Below, piece after piece: positions 43,728-52,703 of a stretch of 64,000 bases of DNA; position 1 is the first letter of the stretch, and each line of letters starts with the position of its first letter. Both the position numbers and the translations under genes were made by a program. The notes beneath the pieces were generated by a model that saw only the letters and a program-made list of their open reading frames with translations, was not told the origin of the DNA and did not search any database. Origin of the DNA: Candidatus Woesearchaeota archaeon (GTDB taxonomy: Archaea; Nanobdellota; Nanobdellia; Woesearchaeales; JACJVV01); contig JACJVV010000003.1 in the NCBI GenBank assembly GCA_020637495.1, forward strand, positions 124,001-188,000, read 5' to 3'.

Positions 43728-44789
43728 TTATTTCTTAGAATATGCTTCTATGGATCTTATGAATTGCTTGAACTGGTTTGCATTCTTAGGCTTATTCGTA
43801 TGTCTTGCCCTTTCCCAATCTATATGGATTGGTTCAACTAATCTTCCGTTCTTTCTTATGATTATATGCTTTACAGGGCGTGCCATTTCATTCTTCTGGA
43901 TGCCAAGCTTGTCTAGAAGTTCCATCTGGTCCATGATCTTTTTTAGAATTTGATCAGGCTTATGTGACTGGATATATTCAAGGATAAGCTCACCATCAAT
44001 GAATTCTGAGATGCATATATCTTCATCAGCAAAATACAGTTTAGGAGCTAGATTATATTTCTCAAGCTTCTTAAGCCAGTTTGCTTCAAATTCAACAGTT
44101 GACATAGCTTCACTACCTGGCTTCTTCGTTTTTATCACAGATTCTTTGTTCTTGTAAGTGCATCTATAGACTATACCGCGCTTCCCTTTACCTAAATAAT
44201 GAGGGTCTTTTGCTCCCATTGCATTGAGTTTCTTCAAGAGAGATGATTTAGTCATCCTGTAGCAATATAGTTTTTCAAGCATTATGCTTTTCTCTTCCAA
44301 TAATTCTGACTCAAAAAGATAATCTCTAATTAGCTCATCTACTTTTACCTTCTTTGTCAAAGAACTGAATATCATCAGTATGATACCATCATCGTTTAAG
44401 TGTTTGTTCACATCCGCTAAGAATCTTGCTATTATCTCATATCCTTTATTACCGCCAGTCGTATATAGCCTAATGCTGTCTGGATCCTTGGCATCTGGAA
44501 GATAGGGAGGATTGAATATTATGACATCAAATTTCTCTTTTTTATGGACATTTGAGAACAAATTGCTCTCATAGAATTTTGCACCTTTGCAATAAATTGA
44601 ACTCTTGCAGTGCTTTATCACTTTAGGATTGACATCTATGCCTGTGACATATTCTGTCTTCTTTAGCGCTTCCTCGCATTGGATGCCTGAACCACAACCT
44701 ACATCAAGAACCTTGTCCCCTTGTTCTACTAGCTTTTTCACATATCCTGCAAGAAGATAACTGTCTTCATCAGGCTCGTAGATATCCAT
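43728..44789 (-). CDS. HemK/Mtq2-like methyltransferase fused to COG2112-type protein kinase
   Basis: 353 residues. 1-180 is a class I methyltransferase of the HemK2/Mtq2 type: YEPDEDSYLLAG, VLDVGCGSGIQ (28-36), and catalytic NPPY (93-96), expected to methylate Gln, for example in release factor aRF1. About 184-353 is kinase-like: LGKGKRGIVYRCTY (199-212), Lys220 (VIKTKK), Glu235, SEFIDGE and a terminal HIDWERARH with the metal-binding Asp, as in archaeal predicted Ser/Thr kinases COG2112. The fusion suggests linked control of translation termination or repair (inference). TATA-like AATATTATATAC lies upstream. Confidence 0.8.
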   Translation of the reverse strand: MDIYEPDEDSYLLAGYVKKLVEQGDKVLDVGCGSGIQCEEALKKTEYVTGIDVNPKVIKHCKSSIYCKGAKFYESNLFSNVHKKEKFDVIIFNPPYLPDAKDPDSIRLYTTGGNKGYEIIARFLADVNKHLNDDGIILMIFSSLTKKVKVDELIRDYLFESELLEEKSIMLEKLYCYRMTKSSLLKKLNAMGAKDPHYLGKGKRGIVYRCTYKNKESVIKTKKPGSEAMSTVEFEANWLKKLEKYNLAPKLYFADEDICISEFIDGELILEYIQSHKPDQILKKIMDQMELLDKLGIQKNEMARPVKHIIIRKNGRLVEPIHIDWERARHTNKPKNANQFKQFIRSIEAYSKK

Positions 44790-44862
44790 GATGACAATGT
44801 ATCAAGTATGTATATAATATTTATGGAAAAATAATATAAACAACCATCATCTTGGCAGATCC

Positions 44863-45600
44863 ATGAAACATCTGGAGAAAACATGGTATCATGCAAGAAA
44901 GAACAAAGGAAAGACCATATTAGCAATAGTGCTCGATGCTATATTCCTAGTAATATTCCTGAACCTGATGCTTCAATACATGCCAAGCATATCAGATAAC
45001 ATAATAAAATACAATGATATTCTTGATGAGATCGGACCTGAAAAGTCTCTTGAGAGATTAGGTGATAGAGCTCAAGATATAATCATACTTGAGAAAGAGT
45101 TGGATATGCTGTTCATTGAACTTATAGGAGGGATAGTCCTCGCATTCAATGTATTGCTAATGCTTACAATGGCGCTTCTTGCAAATGATTGGAGCATCAG
45201 ATTCATAGGCAAAGTGTTAGGAATAAATATAGCTGGGCAAGCAATACTACTGCTTGTCTTTGCGACTATGATAGATGTCAAATCAGCACTTTTGGGAGTA
45301 TTCCAGCAATCAAGCGTATCACTATTCGTATTCATAGCTTTCATATATATTGTATACTATTTCGTATGGTTATTTATCATATCAGAAAAGCCAATAAAAT
45401 TCCTGAGAAAGAGCTGGTTCGGATACATATGGAGATATTTGATAGTCAATCTTCTCCTTGTTGCATTCCTTATGTTCACACAAGTTCCATTGCTGATAGA
45501 GGGATCATTAGGATTAATTCTTATGCTTGCTATCGTGATAATAGTATTCATACCTTATATCACACTGTCTAAGGCTTATCTAATTGAATACATCAAGTAG
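44863..45600 (+). CDS. Multi-TM membrane protein (paralogous family)
   Basis: 245 residues. Basic N-terminus (WYHARKNKGKT), first helix about 18-38, an outside loop with charged helix (about 40-80), then about five helices in pairs. Same plan as the genes at 18198, 45631 and 47077. Family unknown. Confidence 0.6.
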   Translation: MKHLEKTWYHARKNKGKTILAIVLDAIFLVIFLNLMLQYMPSISDNIIKYNDILDEIGPEKSLERLGDRAQDIIILEKELDMLFIELIGGIVLAFNVLLMLTMALLANDWSIRFIGKVLGINIAGQAILLLVFATMIDVKSALLGVFQQSSVSLFVFIAFIYIVYYFVWLFIISEKPIKFLRKSWFGYIWRYLIVNLLLVAFLMFTQVPLLIEGSLGLILMLAIVIIVFIPYITLSKAYLIEYIK

Positions 45601-45630
45601 AAGGAAAATGTATAAGTACCAACATCTATA

Positions 45631-46416
45631 TCATTTCTCAAAATAACTCTTGAACACAACCCTTGCCAGAGTAAAGCATGGCACAACTATCACAACAGCA
45701 TACATCAATAGCAGATAATAGTTCAGTGATGCAATAAATTCCCCTATGAATGGATGACTGAGCAAGAATATAAGTACTACCATCAGCAGATATACAGGGA
45801 ATAGTTTCTTGAATTTCTTTAAACCAGTCGAGAATGAGCGTCTGAGATTATCTTTTCTTTCAAGAAGGAAAGATATCATCATGAAATATCCGATGAATAT
45901 CAGTAAAGCAATGTCAAAATATCCAAAATAGGTATTCCCAAGATTGAACCTTGGCCTAATCGTGTCAAGGAAGAAGAAGTACAATGAGACTAACTCATTC
46001 AATGATAATATCAATATCCAAGGTATCGATATAATAAAGAATCTCTTCAGGAATTTAGTCAATTCATCAATTGATATATGCCCTATATTGAATGCCACAT
46101 ATGTTGAGGCACCAACTAGGAAACTGAAGATAAAATAAATGTTCAGCATAAGCAATAATGCAAGCAAGATGACAAAGAACATGTAGCCTGCTGTCAATGG
46201 ATTTATGAATATCTGGGAGAAAGTAGGATCACTTCCCAATCCTTGTGCTGAGACTGCAATGGCACCTATAGCATCAAGGTACTCCTGTATCTTGTATAAA
46301 TAAGCAGATGATATGAATCCAAATATCAGGATGAAGAGAGTATCAATTATTGCTGCATTCATCAGATTAATCTTATGCTTCATGGTCAACTTGAATGCTA
46401 ATCTTATCTTATTCAT
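45631..46416 (-). CDS. Multi-TM membrane protein (paralogous family)
   Basis: 261 residues from ATG 46416 (MNKIRLAFKL), chosen because GGTGA lies 5 nt upstream. About six membrane helices; basic N-terminus, outside loop after helix 1 and a cytoplasmic loop with FSTGLKKFKKLFP. Overlaps the end of the DsbA-like gene by 8 nt, so co-transcribed with it. Confidence 0.6.
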   Translation of the reverse strand: MNKIRLAFKLTMKHKINLMNAAIIDTLFILIFGFISSAYLYKIQEYLDAIGAIAVSAQGLGSDPTFSQIFINPLTAGYMFFVILLALLLMLNIYFIFSFLVGASTYVAFNIGHISIDELTKFLKRFFIISIPWILILSLNELVSLYFFFLDTIRPRFNLGNTYFGYFDIALLIFIGYFMMISFLLERKDNLRRSFSTGLKKFKKLFPVYLLMVVLIFLLSHPFIGEFIASLNYYLLLMYAVVIVVPCFTLARVVFKSYFEK

Positions 46417-47080
46417 CCTGTTCACCATATACATGTGATCCATTTGCTAGATCAGATATCTCTTTCTTTATCATCTCATCATATACCTCAAAAGTATGAA
46501 GACCTTCAATCCTTATGCCATTAAGGAATGTTGTAGGGGTTCCTCTGACCTTAAGGTTAGAAGCATGGATACTGTCCAACTGTATGATCCTGTCAATAGT
46601 ATTGTTGCTCATGCAAAGCTGAAACCTTGCATCATCTATCCCTAAAGTATCTATATAACCAAGGACGTTGTCTACTGTATATTGTGCAGAAAAAAGGTAA
46701 TCTGCAAGCTCATATGACTTTCCCTGCTCTTTTGTGCATTCAAACGCTTTTGCTGCAAACACCTCAGTCTCATCATCAAAATCGACAAGATGCTTGAAAA
46801 GGAAATTGACTTCAGGATGCTCCTGCATCAAAGTATCGATTGTAAGATGCTGCTCAACACATACTGGGCAATTGAAACTGAAGAAATATGCAAACGTGAT
46901 ATTAGAGCTTGAATTTGTCCCCCTATATGCATCATCAAATGTTAGACTATTATGCAATGAGGTATTGAATGATTGGATCTCTGGGCTATGCACAATAAAT
47001 ACAGCATTAAGCAGAGATGCAAAGAATACTGATATCACCAATATCCCAATTAATAATTCCAGATAATGTGATGTCTTCAT
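46409..47080 (-). CDS. Membrane-anchored DsbA-like thiol oxidoreductase
   Basis: 223 residues. One N-terminal helix (about 9-30), then a thioredoxin-fold domain outside the membrane with the active site CPVC (Cys71, Cys74) and the cis-Pro loop VRGTPTTFLNG, with a helical insertion between, as in DsbA. Likely introduces disulfides into secreted proteins; the Cys-rich surface proteins in this window are candidate substrates (inference). Sits between two multi-TM genes, overlapping both; no VKOR/DsbB homologue was identified, though a multi-TM neighbour might serve. Confidence 0.8.
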   Translation of the reverse strand: MKTSHYLELLIGILVISVFFASLLNAVFIVHSPEIQSFNTSLHNSLTFDDAYRGTNSSSNITFAYFFSFNCPVCVEQHLTIDTLMQEHPEVNFLFKHLVDFDDETEVFAAKAFECTKEQGKSYELADYLFSAQYTVDNVLGYIDTLGIDDARFQLCMSNNTIDRIIQLDSIHASNLKVRGTPTTFLNGIRIEGLHTFEVYDEMIKKEISDLANGSHVYGEQDE

Positions 47081-47823
47081 TTTTTTATAGAATTATCAGC
47101 TATTCTGAAAGATATCTTTGAAAGCTTTACATCAAACACAATGAACTTATTTACTGACAGCCATAGAGATACCATTATGAAATATACCCCCTGCACTATA
47201 GAGTTGTAGATACCAAACATGCCATATGATTGATTTGGAAGAAGCTTGAATATGAAGACAAGAATATTCGCTATGATGAAAGCAACCGCAAGGAAGAATA
47301 TATCTGCTGCAAGCATCTTCAAGAAAGTCTTCTTGATGCTTTTTAGTCCATTCCATAATGACATAAATAGATTATTTGTATTTTGCATGAATATTTGTGA
47401 ATTAGTAAACACCAAATACCCAAGCAAATAAAATAACATAGCAATTATGAACCTAATCCTATCCAAATTCTCAGGGATGATTATCCTATTACTTATCTGC
47501 GTTGGTATCATTGAAACAAAGAATATAACTACAGCTAATATCAACGCTGATACTGTGTGTTTCCACAAAACTTCCAGATATGACATCTTGAAGTTTATTA
47601 GCCTTAGGAACAGATATTTCAAGAATGAATATGATAATATCAGAGCCAGCAATATCAAGAATGAACCACTTAAAGCAGAGCTCAGATCAGTTACAGTACT
47701 TGAATATCTCTCTGCAAAAGCTCCGATCTGTACAATTATTAATAAGAATATCAGATCGATAACAAGTGAGATGTAAAATCTTTTTGTAGCAAGATGCTTG
47801 GATGATTCAACTAGACTTTTCAT
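47077..47823 (-). CDS. Multi-TM membrane protein upstream of the DsbA-like gene
   Basis: 248 residues with about six membrane helices and a basic N-terminus (KSLVESSKHLATKRFY). Stop overlaps the start of the DsbA-like gene (4 nt), giving a three-gene operon 47077-46409-45631. Family unknown; no CxxC pair of the DsbB/VKOR kind is visible. Confidence 0.55.
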   Translation of the reverse strand: MKSLVESSKHLATKRFYISLVIDLIFLLIIVQIGAFAERYSSTVTDLSSALSGSFLILLALILSYSFLKYLFLRLINFKMSYLEVLWKHTVSALILAVVIFFVSMIPTQISNRIIIPENLDRIRFIIAMLFYLLGYLVFTNSQIFMQNTNNLFMSLWNGLKSIKKTFLKMLAADIFFLAVAFIIANILVFIFKLLPNQSYGMFGIYNSIVQGVYFIMVSLWLSVNKFIVFDVKLSKISFRIADNSIKK

Positions 47824-47883
47824 ACTGACAATCCAGAAAGAGTGATTTATAAAGATTGTTAAATATAGACAATACTGAACAAG

Positions 47884-48882
47884 CTAACTGCTCAGTATGT
47901 GTGGATCCTTCTTGAGCATGACCGATACTACAATTGGGAATATCAATGTTGTTGCAAATATCATTATTAGCAATGTGGAATATATATCGTGGCTGATCAG
48001 ACCATTCCGAAAAGCTACAAGGCTTAGAACAAGACCAACTGATCCCCGACTGTTCATTGCCCAACCGATTAGATACAACTGAGTGAGTTTAAGGTCTACA
48101 AAAGGCTTCGAGAGTAAAGTACCCACTAATTTTCCTATCAAAGCAACAGCTATGACAAACACTATGAAGATCGGGTTGAAAGCGAGAGACCTGAAATCGA
48201 ATGCTATGCCTAAACTTATGAAAAAGAATGGTATGAAAGCATACTTGGCTATAATCTCTGAGAATTTGACGAGCTTAGTATCCCTAAACCTCTGCATAAT
48301 GACCCCTACTATGAAAGCTCCAAATATCACAATCAACAACAGATTATCAACAAAACTTGATTCGCCTGCTACATAGCTTATCACCATGAAAATGAATATG
48401 CCGATTATGTCATCAATAAGTCCAGCTTCTATTATCAACGTTCCAATTTTAGTATGCAATTTTTTCAGAAACAATAAAACTTCAATATTAGTAGCTTCAG
48501 CTGTGATGCTCATGCATATAGCTATAATCAAGGATACAGTAACAGAAAACTTCAATAGCATGAATAATACGAATGAGAAAGCGAATGTGAAGAATGCGGC
48601 CATAATAGCAAGGACAAGACTGTCATGCTCTTCCTTGTAAAGCAGCTCCTTTGAAGAATTCAGGCCAGCTATCAGCATAGTCAATATTATACCAACATCC
48701 CCCAATATATCTATTATATGATCATTAGGACTGATCAGCAAAGGATGTATCTGCGGGAGTCCCATGAAGAAACCTACAAGCAGAAGCGATATCACATGAG
48801 GAATTCGCATCCTGCTGAAAGCATAGACAACAGTATTCGCTATCACTATGCATAATAATATTGTATAGAGTGCATCCATCAT
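47884..48882 (-). CDS. Cation/proton antiporter of the Kef/NapA (CPA2) type
   Basis: About 332 residues from ATG 48882 (MMDALYT), which has TAAATATAAATAG about 25 bp upstream; a TTG at 48900 would overlap this promoter. About 10-11 helices; VISLLLVGFFMGLP near the start, GLIDDIIGIF with a probable ion-binding Asp pair, and WAMNSRGSVGLVLSLVA near the C-terminus are typical. No RCK/TrkA regulatory domain follows, so a short antiporter. Confidence 0.8.
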   Translation of the reverse strand: MMDALYTILLCIVIANTVVYAFSRMRIPHVISLLLVGFFMGLPQIHPLLISPNDHIIDILGDVGIILTMLIAGLNSSKELLYKEEHDSLVLAIMAAFFTFAFSFVLFMLLKFSVTVSLIIAICMSITAEATNIEVLLFLKKLHTKIGTLIIEAGLIDDIIGIFIFMVISYVAGESSFVDNLLLIVIFGAFIVGVIMQRFRDTKLVKFSEIIAKYAFIPFFFISLGIAFDFRSLAFNPIFIVFVIAVALIGKLVGTLLSKPFVDLKLTQLYLIGWAMNSRGSVGLVLSLVAFRNGLISHDIYSTLLIMIFATTLIFPIVVSVMLKKDPHILSS

Positions 48883-48964
48883 GTTTTCTGAATATAACAA
48901 CTATTTATATTTAACCATTCAGTGACTACTAAAATACTTAAATAGATTTACTGGAATTATCTGT

Positions 48965-49672
48965 ATGCGAGAAAAAATACTAAAAAAGATAAAAAAGAGA
49001 CCTGTAGTCATAGAAGGCTTTCCTGGTTTTGGGTTGATAGGGAGCATAGTCACTGAATTCTTGATAGGACATATGTCATGTGAGAAGCTAGATGACCATT
49101 ATTTTGAAGATCTACCTGCAAATATAGCAATCCACGACGGAAAGCTTGTCGAACCGATAGGGATATATTATAATGAGAGATTTAATATCGTAATCATACA
49201 TTCAATATTACCAAGTGCAGGGATAGAATGGAAAGCTGCTGATTTTGTGCTTGACATATGCACTAAAGTCAGTGCCAGAGAACTAATATCTATAGAGGGT
49301 GTTGGAAGCGGAGAAGAATCTAAAGGGAGGACATTCTTTTTCTCGACTGATAATAGACGCTCTGAAGAACTCAAGAGCATAGGTCTTAAGCCAATGAAAG
49401 AAGGCATAATCATGGGAGTCACATCAGCATTGCTGCTGAAGAAGAATCTTCCAGTAACATGCATCTTTGGAGAGGCAAATGCAGGAATGCCCGACAACAA
49501 TGCAGCTGCAAAGATAGTTGAAGTTCTTGATAAGATGATAGGACTTAATGTTGACCCTAAACCGCTTAAACAAAGCGCGAAAGAATTCGAAGAAAAATTC
49601 AAGGCGATATTCAGCCAAATGCAGACTGCAAATGACGAGAAAGATAAGAAAATGCTTAGCTATGTTGGATAG
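48965..49672 (+). CDS. PAC2 family protein (proteasome-assembly-chaperone-like)
   Basis: 235 residues. VVIEGFPGFGLIGSIVTEFLIGHM, HDGKLVEPIGIYY, IIHSILPSAG, SIEGVGSG and GEANAGMPDNNAAAKIVEVLDKMI match the archaeal PAC2 family (COG2047), relatives of the eukaryotic proteasome assembly chaperone PAC2. The C-terminal 40 residues form an acidic/basic helix. Its 3' end overlaps the convergent gene by 17 nt. Confidence 0.85.
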   Translation: MREKILKKIKKRPVVIEGFPGFGLIGSIVTEFLIGHMSCEKLDDHYFEDLPANIAIHDGKLVEPIGIYYNERFNIVIIHSILPSAGIEWKAADFVLDICTKVSARELISIEGVGSGEESKGRTFFFSTDNRRSEELKSIGLKPMKEGIIMGVTSALLLKKNLPVTCIFGEANAGMPDNNAAAKIVEVLDKMIGLNVDPKPLKQSAKEFEEKFKAIFSQMQTANDEKDKKMLSYVG

Positions 49673-50216
49673 TTTCGCGTTTTTGGTATTCCATTGTTTC
49701 AAGCTTTTCTCTCAAACCATCTATCAATCTAGAGATAGAACTGAATAGTGTACCTTCTCTAATAGATTCTGAATAGTCAATGCCTATGAAATAAGGAGTG
49801 TTACTTACATGTTCCATCCTAATTCTAATATCATCAGGAGTTGGAATCGCAAGATCATGACCGACTTGGTATCCAACATTCAAGAAACTCGAACTTAGAT
49901 ATTCAGGCTCAACCTCATACAACAAGCCCCATATGAATCCTGAGATCTCGTGAGAATACCTATTGAATATGACTGTTGGCCATCCTTGCCTCACAAATGG
50001 TTCTGCTGAGATATCTTGATCATCATTATTAATATCCCCACGACGAAGAAAACCATAATATTCCTTGAACTTACAGTCACCTGCACGCACAAGAATCTCG
50101 TTCTCAAGAAGAGTATTTAGATTATCATGCAAGTCTACCATAATAGGGATATGCCTTTTATCTAGATTATATTCACTAACCAATTTGTCGATATATTCCT
50201 GTATATCTGGATTCAT
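49656..50216 (-). CDS. Hypothetical protein
   Basis: 186 residues, soluble, acidic, mixed alpha/beta (VDLHDNLNTLLENEILVRAGDCKF). No family recognised. Lies at the left border of the repeat-rich region 50.2-55.1 kb, with its promoter (CTTATAAATC-like) at the start of that region. Confidence 0.5.
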   Translation of the reverse strand: MNPDIQEYIDKLVSEYNLDKRHIPIMVDLHDNLNTLLENEILVRAGDCKFKEYYGFLRRGDINNDDQDISAEPFVRQGWPTVIFNRYSHEISGFIWGLLYEVEPEYLSSSFLNVGYQVGHDLAIPTPDDIRIRMEHVSNTPYFIGIDYSESIREGTLFSSISRLIDGLREKLETMEYQKRETIQHS

Positions 50217-50979
50217 GAAACAGAAAACGCTTGAAATCTTATAAATCTATATGATGTCCTCACTTTTTGGAATTATCGCATTATTCTAGTTAGATTTTTA
50301 GCAGAAATATACTAAAAAGTATACTAATAATATAGTGCCTAAATTCAGAGTATATAATAACCAAATTATTGGCTTAAAATCTAATACAGAAGCCTCACTT
50401 TTGTAGTATTCTAAGTTAATTTAAGGAAAAAAGAGAATATTTTCATAGGAAAAAATAGTCAGATTTTTAGCAAGAATAGATCATCTTCTAAAAAGAGTTA
50501 ATTTTAGCAAAAAACATAGGGTTTTCGGTCAAAATTGTGTCAATGGTAAGAGATTGTATTCAGAAGATAAAAATTGGAGATATTGCCTTGAAATATAATT
50601 CTGCGAAATACCCCTTTTTTTAGTTAGAAAATTGCTCACTTTAAACAAGGATAAAATTGATATTATTTATTTTTAATATAGAAAGGAAAAAGTAAAGATT
50701 TCTTTTTCAAAATAGAATAGTAGTTGTAAGGAGTTATTCCAGAATGCAACACTCACTTTTGATAGACTTTTATTATTAATTTTAATATTTAAAATAATAT
50801 AATGAAAAATATATATTGTAATAAATAAAAAGAGAAATATATTTTTTATAATATATCTTAAACAATATAGCTTTTATAAAATAAATATTATCTGATATAT
50901 ATTTTTTTAAACACATAAATTTATAAAACAACTCATTTCTAAATAGTAAAAATAACCGCTTTTTGACTACTGAAAAACA
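50217..50979. repeat. AT-rich noncoding region with four CTCACTTTT motifs (left array)
   Basis: 763 bases without a credible gene. CTCACTTTT-type motifs lie at 50259, 50394, 50635 (ending TTTA) and 50752, all in the same orientation and opposite to the AAAAGTGAG copies at 54.6-54.85 kb. The third copy is preceded by TTCTGCGAAATACCCC, resembling the complement of the second block of the right array. AGATTTTTAGCA is repeated at 50292 and 50461. From about 50762 to 50935 the DNA is nearly pure A/T, a duplex-unwinding-like element, ending in the TATA box of the receiver gene (AATTTATAAAAC). Interpretation as a replication origin or control region is inference. Confidence 0.6.
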
Positions 50980-51393
50980 ATGGAAGGAGATAAAAAATAT
51001 CATATAATTGCCGTCGATGACGATGCATCAATAAGGAACGTTATGAGTTATCTGCTAACATCTAGCGGAAAGTTCACAGTCTATATGTGCTCTACTCCTG
51101 AAGAAGTCATTGACAGATTAACTGACCTAGTAGTTAATGAAGATCTTAAAAATCATTATGATGCATTGATTACTGACCTTAGAATGCCCAGGGAAAATGA
51201 TGGAATCAACCTAGCCAAAAAGGTAAAGGAGATGGTTCCAAAAATGCCGATTTATGCTATTTCAGGCACTTCATTTGACCTAGAAGGAAAAGATGGTGAT
51301 TTTCAGGGCGTTATATCAAAACCATTTGATGCATTGACACTCCCCACTACAATCAAAGAGATGATTGATGCACATTATTCAAAAAAGTTCTAA
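50980..51393 (+). CDS. Orphan response-regulator receiver protein
   Basis: 137 residues, one receiver (CheY-like) domain and nothing else. Acidic pocket IAVDDDAS at 10-17, phospho-acceptor Asp in ALITDLRMP (about 64), Thr/Ser in ISGTS and Lys in ISKPFD are all present. No histidine kinase is in the window. It sits inside the repeat-bounded segment 50.2-55.1 kb, on the opposite strand to the other genes there. Output could be by protein contact. Confidence 0.88.
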   Translation: MEGDKKYHIIAVDDDASIRNVMSYLLTSSGKFTVYMCSTPEEVIDRLTDLVVNEDLKNHYDALITDLRMPRENDGINLAKKVKEMVPKMPIYAISGTSFDLEGKDGDFQGVISKPFDALTLPTTIKEMIDAHYSKKF

Positions 51394-51879
51394 ATCTAAT
51401 TGATCATTTATTTTTCTCAAAACCGAAAAAATAGTCCGTTCATTTATAAATGAATCACATAAATATGGCAAATTCTGTCGATTTTTATGCTATTTGATGT
51501 ATTACCTGCTTTAAAAATCGAAAGTTTTCAAAATTGGCTTAATTTCGGCCTAGTGATGCATAAAATCCCGACAATTTCTATGAACTATCGTTTCCTGAAA
51601 AAGCTGAAAAATGACCTATTCTGGCAAAAATCCATCTTAGACGGGAAAATCCCTGGTCAAATGTCATAATCCCGACGAATAAGGTCAAGGGGGTTTTCTC
51701 CAAGAAGGTGGGTTGTATGACAAAATCCTAGAAAAGTATGCAAAAAAGCAGTTTTATGGGATTATCCCTTACACATTCATGCAAGCTAATCCCTATCAGA
51801 AAATAACAGGAAATAGCCTAAAAAAACCTAGAAAATAATGCCTTGATCGTTTCAACCAAGACTAGAGCAAATTGGAGTA
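51394..51879. other. Noncoding gap with GGGAnnnTCCC palindromes (middle array)
   Basis: 486 bases. A 60-codon frame at 51487-51669 and a 10-codon one at about 51464 exist but have no clear support. GGGAAAATCCC (51643-51653) and GGGATTATCCC (51758-51768) are inverted repeats matching the GGGAAAATnCC block of the right array; AATCCCGAC occurs twice (about 51564 and 51668). The 16-bp palindrome at 51439-51454 is listed separately. Confidence 0.45.
51439..51454. promoter_or_regulatory. Perfect 16-bp palindrome centred on a TATA box
   Basis: TTCATTTATAAATGAA reads the same on both strands. Its centre TTTATAAA could serve as a TATA box in either direction, and a dimeric regulator bound here would block it. 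It shares CATTTA with the palindrome at 53266-53289. Confidence 0.5.
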
Positions 51880-52068
51880 TTAGCATAGAATAACCCCTTC
51901 TTCAAGCACCCTGAATAACTCAGATCGCTTGTTCTTCACAAAATCTGCATTGCATCCACCACAATTATACACCTTTATGTTCCTGTGCCTGGATACCTGG
52001 ATCTTGCTTGGGGCTATTTTCTGTCCGCATGATGGACAGGGTATCTTATCCGTTAGGAAATCAAACAT
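51880..52068 (-). CDS. Small zinc-ribbon protein
   Basis: 62 residues from ATG 52068 (MFDFLTDKIPCPSC), with GAGGTGACGAAA as ribosome-binding site. CPSC near 11-14 and CGGC near 36-39 make a four-Cys zinc ribbon; basic residues between (QVSRHRNIKVYN) suggest nucleic-acid binding. Its start overlaps the end of the upstream HTH gene by 8 nt, so translation is coupled. Confidence 0.65.
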   Translation of the reverse strand: MFDFLTDKIPCPSCGQKIAPSKIQVSRHRNIKVYNCGGCNADFVKNKRSELFRVLEEGVILC

Positions 52069-52630
52069 TTTCGTCACCTCGCTGATTCTCTTCAGCCAAG
52101 GTTCCACCATCATCATTATCTACTGTAATATCGTCAGTATTTTGGCTTTCTCCAGGCTTATATGGCCTGTCATCAGCCCTCAATTTGTCTTTTTTCAGCT
52201 CATTCTGGAACTGATGCACTATATCAAATGTTGTCGCCAAATGGTTCTGTATGGCATATTCAGCCTTCTTGAAGGCAGCTTCCATATTAGCACCATTGAG
52301 CTCATATCCTGTAATAATCTTTCCGTCGCTGACAAAGGAAGTTTTCTTCAGCACATTCAGTATCAGCCATCTGTTCAGATGGTCATACATAGTCTGCCTT
52401 TTTATGCCTGCCTGCAGACCCATCTCCTCGACGGTCATAACAGCTAATTCAGGCTTCCTATCACGATTTGCCAGCTTCTTACGTTCATAAAGCTCGATCA
52501 AAAGCTTATGAAACTTAGCAAGAGCGTCTTTCTTCCTCGGTACAAGACCGAGCCTTGCAAGTATGATCTTTGCCAATTCATCTGAAGAGGCACTGTCTAC
52601 TGGTTCGACTAAATCCAGTTCAATCTTCAT
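52061..52630 (-). CDS. Helix-turn-helix DNA-binding protein
   Basis: 189 residues. The middle (about 65-105) contains MTVEEMGLQAGIKRQTMYDHL, a helix-turn-helix, followed by a beta wing (VSDGKIITGYEL). The N-terminal 60 residues are helical (LARLGLVPRKKDALAKFHKLL), and the acidic C-terminus is disordered. The palindrome TACCATATTGGTA lies just upstream of the ATG, consistent with autoregulation. Operon with the zinc-ribbon gene. Not a recognised replication initiator family. Confidence 0.6.
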   Translation of the reverse strand: MKIELDLVEPVDSASSDELAKIILARLGLVPRKKDALAKFHKLLIELYERKKLANRDRKPELAVMTVEEMGLQAGIKRQTMYDHLNRWLILNVLKKTSFVSDGKIITGYELNGANMEAAFKKAEYAIQNHLATTFDIVHQFQNELKKDKLRADDRPYKPGESQNTDDITVDNDDGGTLAEENQRGDENV

Positions 52631-52637
52631 ATAGGAT

Positions 52638-52650
52638 TACCATATTGGTA
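52638..52650. promoter_or_regulatory. Palindromic operator candidate at the HTH gene start
   Basis: TACCA-TAT-TGGTA lies between the TATA box (TATAAATATG-type, about 52653-52664) and ATG 52630 of the HTH gene, where a bound dimer would block transcription. Confidence 0.5.
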
Positions 52651-52703
52651 TACATATTTATATACTTTTTGGTGGTTATCCCATAATTTTGCAGTAGAAA
52701 TAA

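Noticed and set aside
51487..51669. 60-codon gene in the gap after the receiver gene
   Set aside because: No ribosome-binding site, no motif, overlaps palindromic repeat sequence; likely chance.
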